The position numbers were made by a program, and so were the translations under genes. Below, one piece after another: positions 35,316 through 45,088 of a DNA stretch of 48,549 nucleotides; within the stretch, counting starts at the first letter, position 1, and each line of letters starts with the position of its first letter. The notes below the pieces were generated by a model that saw only the letters and a list, made by a program, of their open reading frames with translations, searched no databases and was not told the DNA's origin. This DNA comes from Terriglobales bacterium (GTDB lineage Bacteria > Acidobacteriota > Terriglobia > Terriglobales > Acidobacteriaceae), in the NCBI GenBank assembly GCA_025451215.1, contig JANWKU010000046.1, positions 1-48,549 of the forward strand. The letters are read 5' to 3'.

Positions 35316-36041
35316 TTATCCAATATTGATGAGTCCTCGTCCAATCGCATAAAGCGTAAGTTTCGCCGCATTGCCAAGCGATAGCGCTTGCATAATATTC
35401 GCGCGATGAACAGCTACTGTCCCCATCCTGATACCTAATGCATCTGCAATCTCTCGGTTCGATTTTCCTTCGCCGATCAGCTGCAGTACCTCGAGTTCGC
35501 GGGCCGTGGGCGGACGCGTGGCGGAAGCCGCCAAAAAGCTGGGCAGCATGATACGAGAATCAAGCACATGACGCCCGGCTGCGATTTTCCGCACTGCTTC
35601 CACCAAGTCTAAGTGCAGCGCACTTTTGAGTAAATATCCTCGTGCGCCCGCATCCAGCGAAGCGCGGACATAGCTGGGCTCGGAGTGCATACTGAGAATA
35701 AGCACAGCGGTTTCGGGAACAGCTTTAAGGATACTTTGGGTCGCCGCTCCACCCATCAGGCCCGGCAGCGCGAAATCCATTACCACTACATCGGGACGCA
35801 GGCGCTTCGCGGCTTTTACGGCTTCATGACCATCGCTTGCTTCACCCACAACTTGGATGTCGGGCTCATCCTCGAATACACGCTTGAAGGCGCGGCGCAC
35901 GAAGTTGTGATCTTCAACAAGTAAAACTCGAATGGGATTGTCCAATATAGGTTTTGCAATGAGTTTTTTGGGGGCGATACCATGGGACGAAGTCAAGTTG
36001 TTAACTTTTTTAAATCCAGCTTCAAGGGCATGCAAATCCAT
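35316..36041 (-). CDS. NarL/FixJ-type response regulator
   Basis: 241 residues. A receiver domain starts near residue 36 (PIRVLLVEDHNFVRRAF), with the phosphoacceptor Asp89 in VVVMDFALPG, the conserved Ser in LILSMHSE and Lys139 in GYLLKS. A LuxR/GerE helix-turn-helix follows from about 175 (TARELEVLQLIGEGKSNREI, ADALGIRMGTVAVHRANIM). An N-terminal extension of about 35 residues is unusual and may mean a later start, though no better codon with a ribosome site is evident. No histidine kinase is encoded nearby. Its position directly upstream of, and parallel to, the TPR-CRTAC1-cytochrome operon makes that operon its likely target (inference). Confidence 0.9.
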   Translation of the reverse strand: MDLHALEAGFKKVNNLTSSHGIAPKKLIAKPILDNPIRVLLVEDHNFVRRAFKRVFEDEPDIQVVGEASDGHEAVKAAKRLRPDVVVMDFALPGLMGGAATQSILKAVPETAVLILSMHSEPSYVRASLDAGARGYLLKSALHLDLVEAVRKIAAGRHVLDSRIMLPSFLAASATRPPTARELEVLQLIGEGKSNREIADALGIRMGTVAVHRANIMQALSLGNAAKLTLYAIGRGLINIG

Positions 36042-36231
36042 TTACGCTCACATAACATGGCATGGTTAGAGTTCAAACCTCACATTACAATGCAACAAAA
36101 TCAGGCCGAGATTTCCGCGTCAATGCCCGGCTCGATAATTATCAATATATGGAAGTTACAATGAAGCAAACCATATACTGAATGTACTAATTGTTGTGAC
36201 CGTGCTTTTGCCGGATCGCTGTCTTGTCACA

Positions 36232-36557
36232 ACGGGAAATAACACTCCCTGGGATCACAACCTGGTCCGAAAACGAAAGTTGCACCCTGTCCTCAAGATG
36301 CTAGGAATAAGGCAATGTGGCTTCCATGCTTCCGGCATGGTAACGCTACACTGCTGGATCAAATCAGCGTGCCGATAGCGATTCGGATGAATCGCCTGGG
36401 ACACTCTGAGGCGCGAACGACCATGAACTACACACACATGGTCACATCAGATGAGCGTAAGACGGCAGAAGAACTTGGGAAGATTCTGCACGTTAGTGAA
36501 CGGAACAAAGAAAACAGAGATATAGCAGAAAGAGCGCTAACGCTTCGGATTCAGTAA
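36232..36557 (+). pseudogene. Tyrosine recombinase (integrase) C-terminal remnant
   Basis: Two frames form the catalytic C-terminus of a phage/ICE-type tyrosine recombinase. The first reads NTPWDHNLVRKRKLHPVLKM LGIRQCGFHA without a break. The second reads FRHGNATLLDQ ... RLGHSEARTTMNYTHMVTSD. They are separated by what looks like loss of one T in a TTT run near 36331. The HxxR (HAFRH), LGH and Tyr (NYTH) catalytic residues are visible, but the N-terminal half is absent. It ends 7 bases before the 3' end of the tRNA-fMet gene, the position expected for a tRNA-targeting element. Confidence 0.8.
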
Positions 36558-36564
36558 TTTGGGT

Positions 36565-36641
<77 letters not shown>

Positions 36642-36781
36642 GTTGAATGATAACAACCTCATGCATGGTGGTCAAACGCGCTGGGAGCTGATTCGGCGGA
36701 TTTGTAATGAATTATGGGTAGCACGTTCGTGTGTAGCTCAGAATTTTCGCTGTGCGGTTTCCTGCGGAAGAGGCAAACGAA

Positions 36782-36805
36782 AACGCCGGGCTCAGGCCCG
36801 GCGTT
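36782..36805 (-). terminator. Hairpin terminator after xylA
   Basis: A 10-bp perfect stem (AACGCCGGGC / GCCCGGCGTT) with a 4-base loop. On the minus strand it is followed by a T-rich stretch (TTTTCGTTT counting stem-end Ts). It lies about 60 bases past the xylA stop. Confidence 0.75.
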
Positions 36806-36867
36806 CAATCGAACAAAAATAGCTTATCGAACAAAGTCATTGACGTTGAACGATCACAGCGAATGAA

Positions 36868-38040
36868 TCAACGAGTGCCCAATAGAATGTCGATCGTCAG
36901 CTGATCGAGGCGTTCGTAGGGGAGGCGCTTTTTCATCATGGCGTCTTTGTCGAAGTTGTGGGCGAGCAAGGCGCTTGCGCCGTCCTTACTATATTTGCCG
37001 GTTTTTGGGATGGAGCTGTTGCCTGACGTTACTTCTTTCAAGATCGCCTGAATTTCTTTATCCGCACGCCATTGCTCGGCTTTTTCTTTCAGCATGAGAT
37101 AAGTACGCATGCAGCCCCGGGCGAAGTCCTTGACGCCTTCGTAATTTTCAGTGCGGTAGGCGTGTGCGTCAAAGTGCCGCGGACCGGAATACTTTACTTC
37201 TTCCAGGAATTTCACCAAGAAGAAATTTGACTTCAAGTTCGCCGAGCCGAAACGCAAATCTTGATCGTAACGTCCGGGATATTGATCGTTCAGGTCAATG
37301 TGGAAGAGCTTTCCGGATTCCCAGGCTTGCGCGACGCCGTGCAGGAAATTGAGGCCGGCCATGGTTTCGTGGGCGACTTCCGGGTTGACTCCCACCATTT
37401 CCGGATGGTCGAGCGTCGGAATGAAAGCCAAATAGTGTCCTGTGGTGGACATGTAAATATCGCCGCGCGGTTCGTTGGGTTTAGCCTCAAGCGCAAATGT
37501 ATATCCGTATTTCTGCGCTGTGTTGTATTCACAGAGATAGTTCACAGCTTCGCGCAAATGTTTTACGGCGTCGGCGGGATTGCGGCAGGAGTCAGTCTCA
37601 GTGCCTTCGCGGCCGCCCCAAAGGACGAAGATCTTCGCGCCTAATTCGGCGCCGAGATCCATGGCGCGCATGGTTTTCTGCAAGGCATAAGCGCGGACGT
37701 TGGGATCATTGGCGGTAAACGCGCCGTCTCGGAACACAGGGTGGAAAAATAAAGATACAGTCGCCATGGGGACGACGATATTGTTTTTCTCGCAGGCTTT
37801 TTTGAAGTCGCGAACGATTTTGTCGTGTTCTGCCGGGGTTGCGTCAATGGGAACCAGGTCGTTGTCATGCAAATTAACGCCCCATGCGCCTACTTCTCCG
37901 AGTAAATCGACGAGTTCTGGCGGAGAGAGCAGCGGACGGACGAAATCACCAAAAGGATCGCGTCCACGATTGCCGACTGTCCACAATCCAAAAGAAAATT
38001 TATGTTCCGGGCGCGGCTGATATTTATCATTGCTGGTCAT
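36868..38040 (-). CDS. xylA: Xylose isomerase
   Basis: 390 residues, the size of the short (Actinoplanes/Streptomyces-type) class of xylose isomerases. It interconverts D-xylose and D-xylulose in the cytoplasm using two divalent metal ions. Visible signatures are the His58/Asp61 pair in VNLHDND, the metal-ligand Glu in [26 protein letters not shown] (Glu and His), [20 protein letters not shown] (the Asp ligands) and FDAHAYRTE. It follows xylB by 48 bases on the same strand and is closed by a hairpin terminator, so xylB-xylA form an operon. Regulation is probably through the LacI-family protein encoded across the divergent promoter. Confidence 0.96.
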   Translation of the reverse strand: MTSNDKYQPRPEHKFSFGLWTVGNRGRDPFGDFVRPLLSPPELVDLLGEVGAWGVNLHDNDLVPIDATPAEHDKIVRDFKKACEKNNIVVPMATVSLFFHPVFRDGAFTANDPNVRAYALQKTMRAMDLGAELGAKIFVLWGGREGTETDSCRNPADAVKHLREAVNYLCEYNTAQKYGYTFALEAKPNEPRGDIYMSTTGHYLAFIPTLDHPEMVGVNPEVAHETMAGLNFLHGVAQAWESGKLFHIDLNDQYPGRYDQDLRFGSANLKSNFFLVKFLEEVKYSGPRHFDAHAYRTENYEGVKDFARGCMRTYLMLKEKAEQWRADKEIQAILKEVTSGNSSIPKTGKYSKDGASALLAHNFDKDAMMKKRLPYERLDQLTIDILLGTR

Positions 38041-38088
38041 GAGAATTTAGAATTCCTTCCTTAATGTTTTATCGCTGTCGTATATCTT

Positions 38089-39585
38089 CTACGATGCAAA
38101 AATTGTCTTGGTTGCCGGATAGACCCGGCGGAAAGCTGCGTAGCTTGTGTTCATTGTTTTCATCGCCGCGGGCTGAGGAGTAATGCGCTCGCGAACCCGA
38201 ACAATTTGCTTGCACGCGTCATCCACCGAAGACCACATTTTAGCGCCGACTCCAGCAAGAATGGCTGCTCCGTAGGCTGCGCCTTCTTCCTGTTCTATGG
38301 TTTCGACGTCGCTTCCATAGACGTCCGCCTGGATTTGACGCCACAATGGCGACTTTGCTCCGCCGCCGCCCAAGCGAATGTTGGTGATGGGGACTTTCAT
38401 CTCGCCAAAAATTGTAAAGCTATCTTTCAAGCTGAAGGCCACGCCTTCCAAGATAGCGCGGACCACATGTCCGCGAGTGTGCGAAGCGGTCAAGCCTACC
38501 AGCGCTGCCCGAGCATAAGGATCGAGATGCGGCGTGCGTTCGCCCATTAAATAAGGAGTCCACAGGAGTCCGTCGGCACCGGGAGGAACTTTCTTGGCTT
38601 CCGCGGTGAGCATGTCGTAGGGATCGGTTTTGCCATCGCCAGGAGGCACGAAGTTGTCTCTAAACCAGCGCAATGAAAGACCCGCGGATTGGGTTACGCC
38701 CATAATGTGCCAGCGGTTGGGAATGGCATGGCAGAAGGTATGGAGGCGTCCTTTGGGGTCGAGTGCGGGGCTGCCAGTTGCGGCGAAGACTACGCCTGAA
38801 GTGCCAATGGTTACGCTCACCGCGCCGGGAGTCACAATCCCCATGCCGACGGCGCCGGCAGCTTGATCGCCCGCGCCAGCGACGACAGGCGTTCCTGGTT
38901 TCAATCCAGTTGCGGCCGCACCTTCGGCGGAGACAGCGCCGCAGACGTCCGGAGATTCATAAAGCGGAGGGAGAAGGGAAGCATCGAGTCCGGCGGCTTG
39001 CAGAACCTCAGCCGACCAGCGGCGGTGTGCCACGTCCAGCATGAGCGTGCCCGAGGCGTCGGCCATGTCCATGCCACGCTCTCCTGTCAGGCGAAAGCGG
39101 ACGTAATCTTTCGGAAGTAGAACGTGGCGCACCTGTTTCCACTTCTCAGGTTCGTTTTCACGGATCCAGAGAAGCTTGGTGATTGTAAAGTTGGGGAGGG
39201 CTGGATTACAGGTGAGCTGAATGAGCCGGGCGGCGCCGATTTTCTCAGTCAGTTCAATACATTGTTTTTCGGTACGGACGTCGCACCAGATAATCGCGGG
39301 TCGTACTGGTTCGCCGGCCGCATCGAGGGTGACCGCGCCATGCATCTGTCCGGAAAAACCAACGCATGCGATCTGATCACTGGACACTTTTGCGTGGGCG
39401 AGCGCCTTGCGGACAGCAATGCCGCAAGCTCGCCACCAATCGCGCGGGTCTTGCTCAGCCCAGCCAATTTGTGGCGAGGCAAAATTCTGGTGTTCTTCGG
39501 TGGCCGCGCCCAGCAGATGACCATTCTGGTCAACAACCAGCACGCGGGTACCGCCAGTACCAACGTCAATGCCCAAGACGTACAT
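38089..39585 (-). CDS. xylB: Xylulokinase
   Basis: 498 residues of the FGGY carbohydrate-kinase family. It phosphorylates D-xylulose to xylulose 5-phosphate, feeding the pentose phosphate pathway. Visible motifs are the N-terminal phosphate loop YVLGIDVGTGGTR, CVGFSGQMHG with IIWCDVRTE (substrate site), the catalytic Asp in AGAGDQAAGAVGMG, and IRLGGGGAKSPLWRQIQADV in the second domain. It heads the xylB-xylA operon and is divergent from the GH3 glycosidase gene. No strong ribosome site is seen before the ATG. Confidence 0.94.
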   Translation of the reverse strand: MYVLGIDVGTGGTRVLVVDQNGHLLGAATEEHQNFASPQIGWAEQDPRDWWRACGIAVRKALAHAKVSSDQIACVGFSGQMHGAVTLDAAGEPVRPAIIWCDVRTEKQCIELTEKIGAARLIQLTCNPALPNFTITKLLWIRENEPEKWKQVRHVLLPKDYVRFRLTGERGMDMADASGTLMLDVAHRRWSAEVLQAAGLDASLLPPLYESPDVCGAVSAEGAAATGLKPGTPVVAGAGDQAAGAVGMGIVTPGAVSVTIGTSGVVFAATGSPALDPKGRLHTFCHAIPNRWHIMGVTQSAGLSLRWFRDNFVPPGDGKTDPYDMLTAEAKKVPPGADGLLWTPYLMGERTPHLDPYARAALVGLTASHTRGHVVRAILEGVAFSLKDSFTIFGEMKVPITNIRLGGGGAKSPLWRQIQADVYGSDVETIEQEEGAAYGAAILAGVGAKMWSSVDDACKQIVRVRERITPQPAAMKTMNTSYAAFRRVYPATKTIFAS

Positions 39586-39688
39586 AAGGGTTCAATTGTA
39601 TGGCAGAGCAGATGAAAAAAGTCTTAGCAAATCCTGAAATTAGTGTTTGTGGCTGAAAAGGAATTCCTAATAAATCCCTTATCGTGTA

Positions 39689-39709
39689 CGTTAACGGCGA
39701 TGGTATAGT
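39689..39709 (+). promoter_or_regulatory. LacI-family operator candidate and -10 box in the xyl divergent promoter
   Basis: A perfect palindrome CGTTAACG (39689-39696), the typical centre of LacI-family operators, lies 8 bases before a -10-like TATAGT (39704-39709). It is in the 156-base gap between xylB and the GH3 gene, about 45 bases upstream of the GH3 start. The -35 is not clear. Confidence 0.55.
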
Positions 39710-39741
39710 ATCACGCATCCATTAGATTGCAAGGAGGAATC

Positions 39742-42111
39742 ATGCGCGTTTTCCGCAGGGCATTATCGGCGGTGGCAGTTTGTTTATGGGTGGTTTGCGG
39801 CATGACGCCGGTATTGAGTGAGGCGCAGAGTCAAACACAGAACGAACCTGCCTATCGTAATGCGCATTTGCCGGTTGAACAGCGCGTGGCGGATTTACTT
39901 TCGCGCATGACCTTGCAGGAAAAGATTGCGCAGTTGCAGGGAACCTGGCAGAACCGGGGACAGATGCCGGAGTCTTCTTTGTTCGTGGACACCACAGGTA
40001 AATTTCTTCCGGACCGCGCCGCGCCAATTTTGAAATATGGATTGGGCGAAATGTCGCGTCCCAGCGAGAATCGTGGGCCACGACAAATGGCGGAATTCAC
40101 CAATACGATTCAGACTTGGATCCAGCAGAACACCCGGCTGGGAATTCCCATTCTGTTCCACGAAGAGTGCCTCCACGGAAACGCCGCGCCGAAAGGGACG
40201 TCATTCCCTCAGGCCATCGGTTTGGCTTCCACCTGGGACCCGGCGTTGATCCACGACGTTTTCACTGCGGTTGCGTCAGAGGTTCGAGCGCGTGGGGCGC
40301 AGCAGTGCCTTGCGCCGGTGCTTGATTTGGCTCGCGATCCGCGTTGGGGGCGCACGGAAGAGACTTATGGGGAAGATCCTTATCTTGTAACGCAAATTGG
40401 GCTGGCCGCGATCAGCGGTTTTCAGGGAACTGGACCGTTCATTGATAACGCTCACGTTCTGGCGACCGCCAAGCACTTTGTTGCGCATGGACAGCCGGAG
40501 TCGGGAACGAATGTAGGTCCGGCTTACTACGGGGAGCGGGAACTCCGCGAGTACTTCATGAAGCCATTCGAGGCGGCGGTGAAGCAAGGCCACATCGGGA
40601 CTGTTATGGCTTCCTACAACGAAGTGGATGGTGTGCCTTCCCACAGCAACAAGCATCTTCTGATTGACGTTCTGCGGCATGAGTGGGGATTTCAGGGCGT
40701 CGTGGTGTCCGATTATTTTGGCATCACGCAGTTAAACACGCTGCATCATGTTGTTGCCAACAATGAAGAAGCGGCAAAGGTATCGCTCGATGCTGGCGTG
40801 GAGGTGGAGCTTCCTTTCGCGGACGCGTTCAAGAGCTTGCCTAAGTTGGTTGCCGACGGCGAAGTTGCCGAAAGCGAAATTGATAATGCGGTAGCGGATG
40901 TTCTGCGCATGAAGTTTATTACCGGGCTTTTTGATCATCCTCTGGTGGACCCGGACTACGCGGAGAAAATTACTAATGACGCCGATCATCAGGCCCTGGC
41001 GCTGAAAGCCGCTCATGAAACCATCACGCTTTTGAAAAATCAAAATAATCTGCTGCCATTGGATAAGACGAAGTACAAGCGCATTGCCGTCATTGGGCCG
41101 AACGCCGCGGACGTCCACTTGGGCGGATACAGCGATAATCCAGGACGCGGCGTCAGTATTTTGCAGGGCATCAAAAATAAAGTTGGAACGAGCGCGGAAG
41201 TTCTTTACGCGGAAGGCTGCAAGATCACCGAAACTCTGCCTGATTGGAATGCTGACAAAGTCGTGCTGGGAGATCCCAAGCTGAATGCCGTCCGCATTCA
41301 GGAGGCAGTCAAGGTCGCAAAGAAGGCCGATATTGTCATTTTGGTGTTAGGCGAAAACGAGCAGACTTCACGCGAGGCATGGGCCGTGGACCATCCGGGA
41401 GACCGCGACAGCCTGGATCTTTTGGGAAGCCAGGATGATCTTGTAAAGGCCGTGCAGGCATTGGGTAAGCCAGTGGTTGTATTTCTTCTTCACGGACGTC
41501 CGAACTCCATCAACTACATCGCGGAAAATGTTCCGGCGATTTTAGATGGATGGTATCTAGGACAAGAAGGCGGAACGGCCGCGGCGGATGTGCTTTTTGG
41601 GGATTACAATCCGGGAGGAAAATTGCCGATTACCGTGCCGCGCACGGTGGGCCAACTGCCGGATTACTACTATCAGAAGCCTTCGGCGAGAAGGGAATAC
41701 CTCGGCACGACTCCGGCGCCGCTCTTTCCCTTTGGATGGGGCTTGAGCTATTCCACCTTCAAGTTTGCCAATGTGCATGTGACGCCGGAGACCATTGGGC
41801 CCGAGGGCAAAGCGGAGGTCGCGGTGGATGTGACCAACAGCAGCCAGGTTGCGGGCGATGAAGTCGTGCAGCTTTATATTCGCGACGAAGTCAGTTCGGT
41901 CACGCGTCCCATTGAAGAGTTGCGCGGTTTTCAGCGAGTAAGCTTGTCGCCGGGCGAAACCAAGACGGTGAAGTTTTCGCTGGGACCGGACGACCTCTCT
42001 TTCTGGAACCTCGACATGCATCGCGTGGTTGAACCGGGGACCTTCAAGATTATGGTGGGCGGCAACTCGGTGGAGCATATTGACGCTACGTTGAATGTAG
42101 CGGCGAAGTAA
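39742..42111 (+). CDS. Secreted GH3 glycosidase, probable beta-xylosidase or beta-glucosidase
   Basis: 789 residues from the ATG with AAGGAGG 4 bases upstream. After a signal peptide (VAVCLWVVCGMTPVLSEAQS) come the GH3 (alpha/beta)8 domain (VADLLSRMTLQEKIAQLQGT, SFPQAIGLASTWDPALIHDV, LDLARDPRWGRTEETYGEDP), the nucleophile Asp324 in VVVSDYFGI, the second GH3 domain (HETITLLKNQNNLLPLDK ... VIGPNA) and a C-terminal fibronectin-III-like domain (GDEVVQLYIRDEVSSVTRP, ELRGFQRVSLSPGE). It should release terminal sugars from xylo- or gluco-oligosaccharides in the periplasm or outside. Divergent xylBA and the downstream lacI make beta-xylosidase the more likely activity. Confidence 0.92.
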   Translation: MRVFRRALSAVAVCLWVVCGMTPVLSEAQSQTQNEPAYRNAHLPVEQRVADLLSRMTLQEKIAQLQGTWQNRGQMPESSLFVDTTGKFLPDRAAPILKYGLGEMSRPSENRGPRQMAEFTNTIQTWIQQNTRLGIPILFHEECLHGNAAPKGTSFPQAIGLASTWDPALIHDVFTAVASEVRARGAQQCLAPVLDLARDPRWGRTEETYGEDPYLVTQIGLAAISGFQGTGPFIDNAHVLATAKHFVAHGQPESGTNVGPAYYGERELREYFMKPFEAAVKQGHIGTVMASYNEVDGVPSHSNKHLLIDVLRHEWGFQGVVVSDYFGITQLNTLHHVVANNEEAAKVSLDAGVEVELPFADAFKSLPKLVADGEVAESEIDNAVADVLRMKFITGLFDHPLVDPDYAEKITNDADHQALALKAAHETITLLKNQNNLLPLDKTKYKRIAVIGPNAADVHLGGYSDNPGRGVSILQGIKNKVGTSAEVLYAEGCKITETLPDWNADKVVLGDPKLNAVRIQEAVKVAKKADIVILVLGENEQTSREAWAVDHPGDRDSLDLLGSQDDLVKAVQALGKPVVVFLLHGRPNSINYIAENVPAILDGWYLGQEGGTAAADVLFGDYNPGGKLPITVPRTVGQLPDYYYQKPSARREYLGTTPAPLFPFGWGLSYSTFKFANVHVTPETIGPEGKAEVAVDVTNSSQVAGDEVVQLYIRDEVSSVTRPIEELRGFQRVSLSPGETKTVKFSLGPDDLSFWNLDMHRVVEPGTFKIMVGGNSVEHIDATLNVAAK

Positions 42112-42145
42112 CTCCGGATTTACGGCGAACGGATCTACGACGAAT

Positions 42146-43201
42146 ATGAAGCGCGCGGGGATCCACCAGATTGCAAAACTGGCAAAGGTTTCCATCGGGA
42201 CGGTGGACCGCGCGCTGCATGGCCGGCCTGGCATCAGCGAAAGCACGCGCAAGAAAGTTTTGCGAATTGCGCGGGAAGTTTCTTACTCTCCAAATCCAGC
42301 GGCCCGCGCCCTTTCCGTGGGCCGGGCAAGCATCCGGATTGGCGTTTGTATTCCTGAAGAAATCCACTTCTTTTACGACCAGATGCGCGCTGGGATTTTT
42401 GACGAGGCCCAGCGCGAGAGTGGGATGGGTATTGATCTTGTATATAGGCCCGCCACCGAACTGGGGGAGGAAAAGCGGGAAATCACCAAGCTTTTGCAAA
42501 GCGGCGTAAGTGCCATCATTGTTACGCCCGGCAATCCGCAAGTGATGACGCCGCTGATTGATCGTGCTGAAAAAGACAACGTGCGGGTGGTCTGTGTGAC
42601 CACAGACGCGCCGGACAGCCGCCGCTCGAGCGCGGTTTGCGTGGACCCCGAATTCAGCGGACGGCTGGCCGCTGAGTTGATGGCGAAGCTTTTACCCGAG
42701 GGATCAGAAGCGGCCATCGTAACTGGCATGATGACCGCCGAGGAACACCAGCAGAAGACGGAAGGGTTCCGCAGCGCGTTTCCCAAGGATTGTCCCGGAG
42801 GCCAGACGATTGCAGTGCTCGAAGCGCACGAGTCAGAAAAGGAAAGCTATGAGAAAACTTGTGAGTTGTTGGCGGAGCATAAAAATTTACGCGGCATCTA
42901 TGTAAATACCGTCAACTCGCTGCCAGTCTGCCAGGCATTGCGGCGTCATAAACTAACAGACAGGATAAAGCTGATCACTACTGATTTGTTCCGCCAGATG
43001 GTCCCGTACTTCGAATGCGGAACCATAGCAGCCTCTATTTATCAAGACCCGTATTTGCAGGGGCAGACGGCGTTTCGCATGCTGGCGGATCATCTGTTGA
43101 AGGGCGCGGTAATCCCGAAAGTTCACTATTTGAATCCCGCGATCGTGCTGCGGACGAATCTTCTTTTGTTCCGTGAAACTTCAGTTAAAAATCAGGGATA
43201 A
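42146..43201 (+). CDS. LacI-family transcriptional regulator
   Basis: 351 residues. The N-terminal LacI helix-turn-helix is clear (GIHQIAKLAKVSIGTVDRAL, then HGRPGISESTRKKVLRIA). The sugar-binding domain is of the periplasmic-binding type (RIGVCIPEEIHFFYDQMRAG, SGVSAIIVTPGNPQ, AAIVTGMMTAEEHQQKTEGF, GTIAASIYQDPYLQGQTAFR). It starts 34 bases after the GH3 gene and is probably co-transcribed with it. It is the obvious controller of the xyl locus, acting at the CGTTAACG site, with xylose or an oligomer as inducer (inference). Confidence 0.92.
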   Translation: MKRAGIHQIAKLAKVSIGTVDRALHGRPGISESTRKKVLRIAREVSYSPNPAARALSVGRASIRIGVCIPEEIHFFYDQMRAGIFDEAQRESGMGIDLVYRPATELGEEKREITKLLQSGVSAIIVTPGNPQVMTPLIDRAEKDNVRVVCVTTDAPDSRRSSAVCVDPEFSGRLAAELMAKLLPEGSEAAIVTGMMTAEEHQQKTEGFRSAFPKDCPGGQTIAVLEAHESEKESYEKTCELLAEHKNLRGIYVNTVNSLPVCQALRRHKLTDRIKLITTDLFRQMVPYFECGTIAASIYQDPYLQGQTAFRMLADHLLKGAVIPKVHYLNPAIVLRTNLLLFRETSVKNQG

Positions 43202-43306
43202 CATGCCTGCTCGCTGCCTGCATTGATAAATGGAGTTGTAGGGATCCTTCGCTGCGCTCAGGAAGACAAATTGTTAATGATGGAATAAAGATTTGCTCGC
43301 GAGAGA

Positions 43307-45088
43307 TCAATCTTCTTCGATTTCGGACAGTTGGTATTTCTTGAGGATGTCCTCGCGGGAGATGATTCCGATGAGTTTATGCAGGTCCGCGCGGTGCACG
43401 ACCGGTACCAAGGGAAACTGGGAGACGTACCGCAGTGCCGTGTCCAGAGGCATGTCTGGATGCAAATGTGGAAGATGGCGTATGGGAAGCGCGGAGAGCA
43501 GTGTCATCTCTCCTTTGCCCTCGCCCATGAGCTTTTTTAAAGTATCGCGAGAGACGGTATTCCAACCGCTAGGCGAAATCTGCACAATAAAGGTGTCCTC
43601 GGGTGCTTCCTGAATTCGAATGGATGCCTGCTGCACGGTGTCTTCAGAACGCAGAACAGGCACGGGCGGCGCGCGCATCGCGTCTTCCACCACTAGAATA
43701 GCCTGCTCGCGTTGTTCTTCGAGTGAGGGGAGCACGAGACCATCTTGCCGGGTGAGAAGATCGAAGATGGGGATTGGCTGCAAGCTCCGGGAAATCAAAT
43801 AGGCAAAGGTATTGGCGACAATCACAGGAACAATGATGGAGTAGTTGCCGCTCACCTCCAGCACCATGAAAACGGATGTCATGGGAGCGCGGAGAAATCC
43901 AGCGAAGAGAACGCCCATGCCCACCAAGGCATAGGTTGCCGTTGAACCTGAGAGGTGAGGATAGAAGTAGTGTTCTATTCCTCCTGTTGCTCCTCCAAGC
44001 ATGGCTCCAATAAACAAAGTAGGAGCGAACATGCCTCCGGGGGTGCCGCTGACGAAGGACAATGTCGTGGTAAGAATTTTGAGGCCTGCGAGAATGGCAA
44101 GAACTCTCCATGGAAAGCGGTCATGCAATGCCTGGTCCATGTAGTTGTAGCCCGCGCCCATGATTTGTGGAGCGCCCAGGTAGCCGATAAGTCCGATCAT
44201 CAGTCCGGCGGCTGCGGATTGCAGATATTGGGTGTAACGCGGGAGGTCGCGCAGCTTGGGACGCAAATATCCAATCGCTTTTGCAAAAATAACTGCGGCA
44301 ATGCCACCGGTGATTCCGAGCACTGCGTAGGCAATCAGCTCTGTGGGTCTTACAAATGCGACCGCTGGAATATGAAACAGCGGCTCGGAGCCGAGGAACC
44401 AGCGGACCACCACGACACTGGAAACCGCCGAGAGGACGACGGAACCAAGAATGCCTGCACTCCAACGACCGATGACTTCTTCAATTACAAAAAGGACAGC
44501 GGAGATGGGCGCGTTGAATGCCGCAGCTAAGCCAGCGGCTGCGCCCATGGGCGCCAATAAGCGTAATTTTTCGCGGGAAAGTTCCAGCCCGCGTCCCAGA
44601 GATGACGCGAGTGCGGCGCCGATCTGCAGCGAGGGATCTTCGGGACCGAGCGAGTGTCCAGCGCCAATCGCCAGGGCTGCGGTGACGAATTTCCCAATCG
44701 CGGTGCGGAACGGGATATAGCCGTTGTAAATGTAGAGCGCGGCCTTGGTCTGGTTTACGCCACTGCCGCGGACCAGCGGAAAGACGTGAATAACCAACAC
44801 CGAGACGAGCAAGCTGACCAGGGTTGGCACGATCAGCAGTCGCAGGTTGTGAGGATGCGGCAGCGGACCGAGAAGGGCGATGCGCGTCCAATCAATTGCC
44901 AATCGAAAGCAGATTACAGCGAGGCCGGAGAATATCCCTATGAAGACGGCAAGCAGAAGGAAAAAGCGTTCTTCGCGGAATGACGTGATGAGAGAAAACC
45001 ACGCGATGCGGTGTGTGTGATTGGATGGGGCTGGCGCTTCGCCAGGCGCCACCGGATTTTGTGTTTGCGTCGTGACTGGTTCGCTCAT
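43307..45088 (-). CDS. ClC-family chloride channel/antiporter with CBS domain pair
   Basis: 593 residues from the ATG that overlaps the upstream TPR gene's stop (ATGA); the frame is open further upstream but only through that gene. The membrane part (about 40-430) has the ClC signatures: RGSGVNQT, the gating region GHSLGPEDPSLQIGA (canonical GxEGP with an Asp in place of Gly), GTPGGMFAPTLFIGA and the helix region around GVLFAGFLRAPMTSVF. The C-terminal 140 residues are two CBS motifs (VPVLRSEDTVQQASIRIQE, LPLDTALRYVSQFPLVPVVH, then KLIGIISREDIL), likely nucleotide-sensing. It moves chloride, or another halide or anion, with or against protons. The unusual pairing with a TPR protein is noted separately. 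Confidence 0.93.
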   Translation of the reverse strand: MSEPVTTQTQNPVAPGEAPAPSNHTHRIAWFSLITSFREERFFLLLAVFIGIFSGLAVICFRLAIDWTRIALLGPLPHPHNLRLLIVPTLVSLLVSVLVIHVFPLVRGSGVNQTKAALYIYNGYIPFRTAIGKFVTAALAIGAGHSLGPEDPSLQIGAALASSLGRGLELSREKLRLLAPMGAAAGLAAAFNAPISAVLFVIEEVIGRWSAGILGSVVLSAVSSVVVVRWFLGSEPLFHIPAVAFVRPTELIAYAVLGITGGIAAVIFAKAIGYLRPKLRDLPRYTQYLQSAAAGLMIGLIGYLGAPQIMGAGYNYMDQALHDRFPWRVLAILAGLKILTTTLSFVSGTPGGMFAPTLFIGAMLGGATGGIEHYFYPHLSGSTATYALVGMGVLFAGFLRAPMTSVFMVLEVSGNYSIIVPVIVANTFAYLISRSLQPIPIFDLLTRQDGLVLPSLEEQREQAILVVEDAMRAPPVPVLRSEDTVQQASIRIQEAPEDTFIVQISPSGWNTVSRDTLKKLMGEGKGEMTLLSALPIRHLPHLHPDMPLDTALRYVSQFPLVPVVHRADLHKLIGIISREDILKKYQLSEIEED

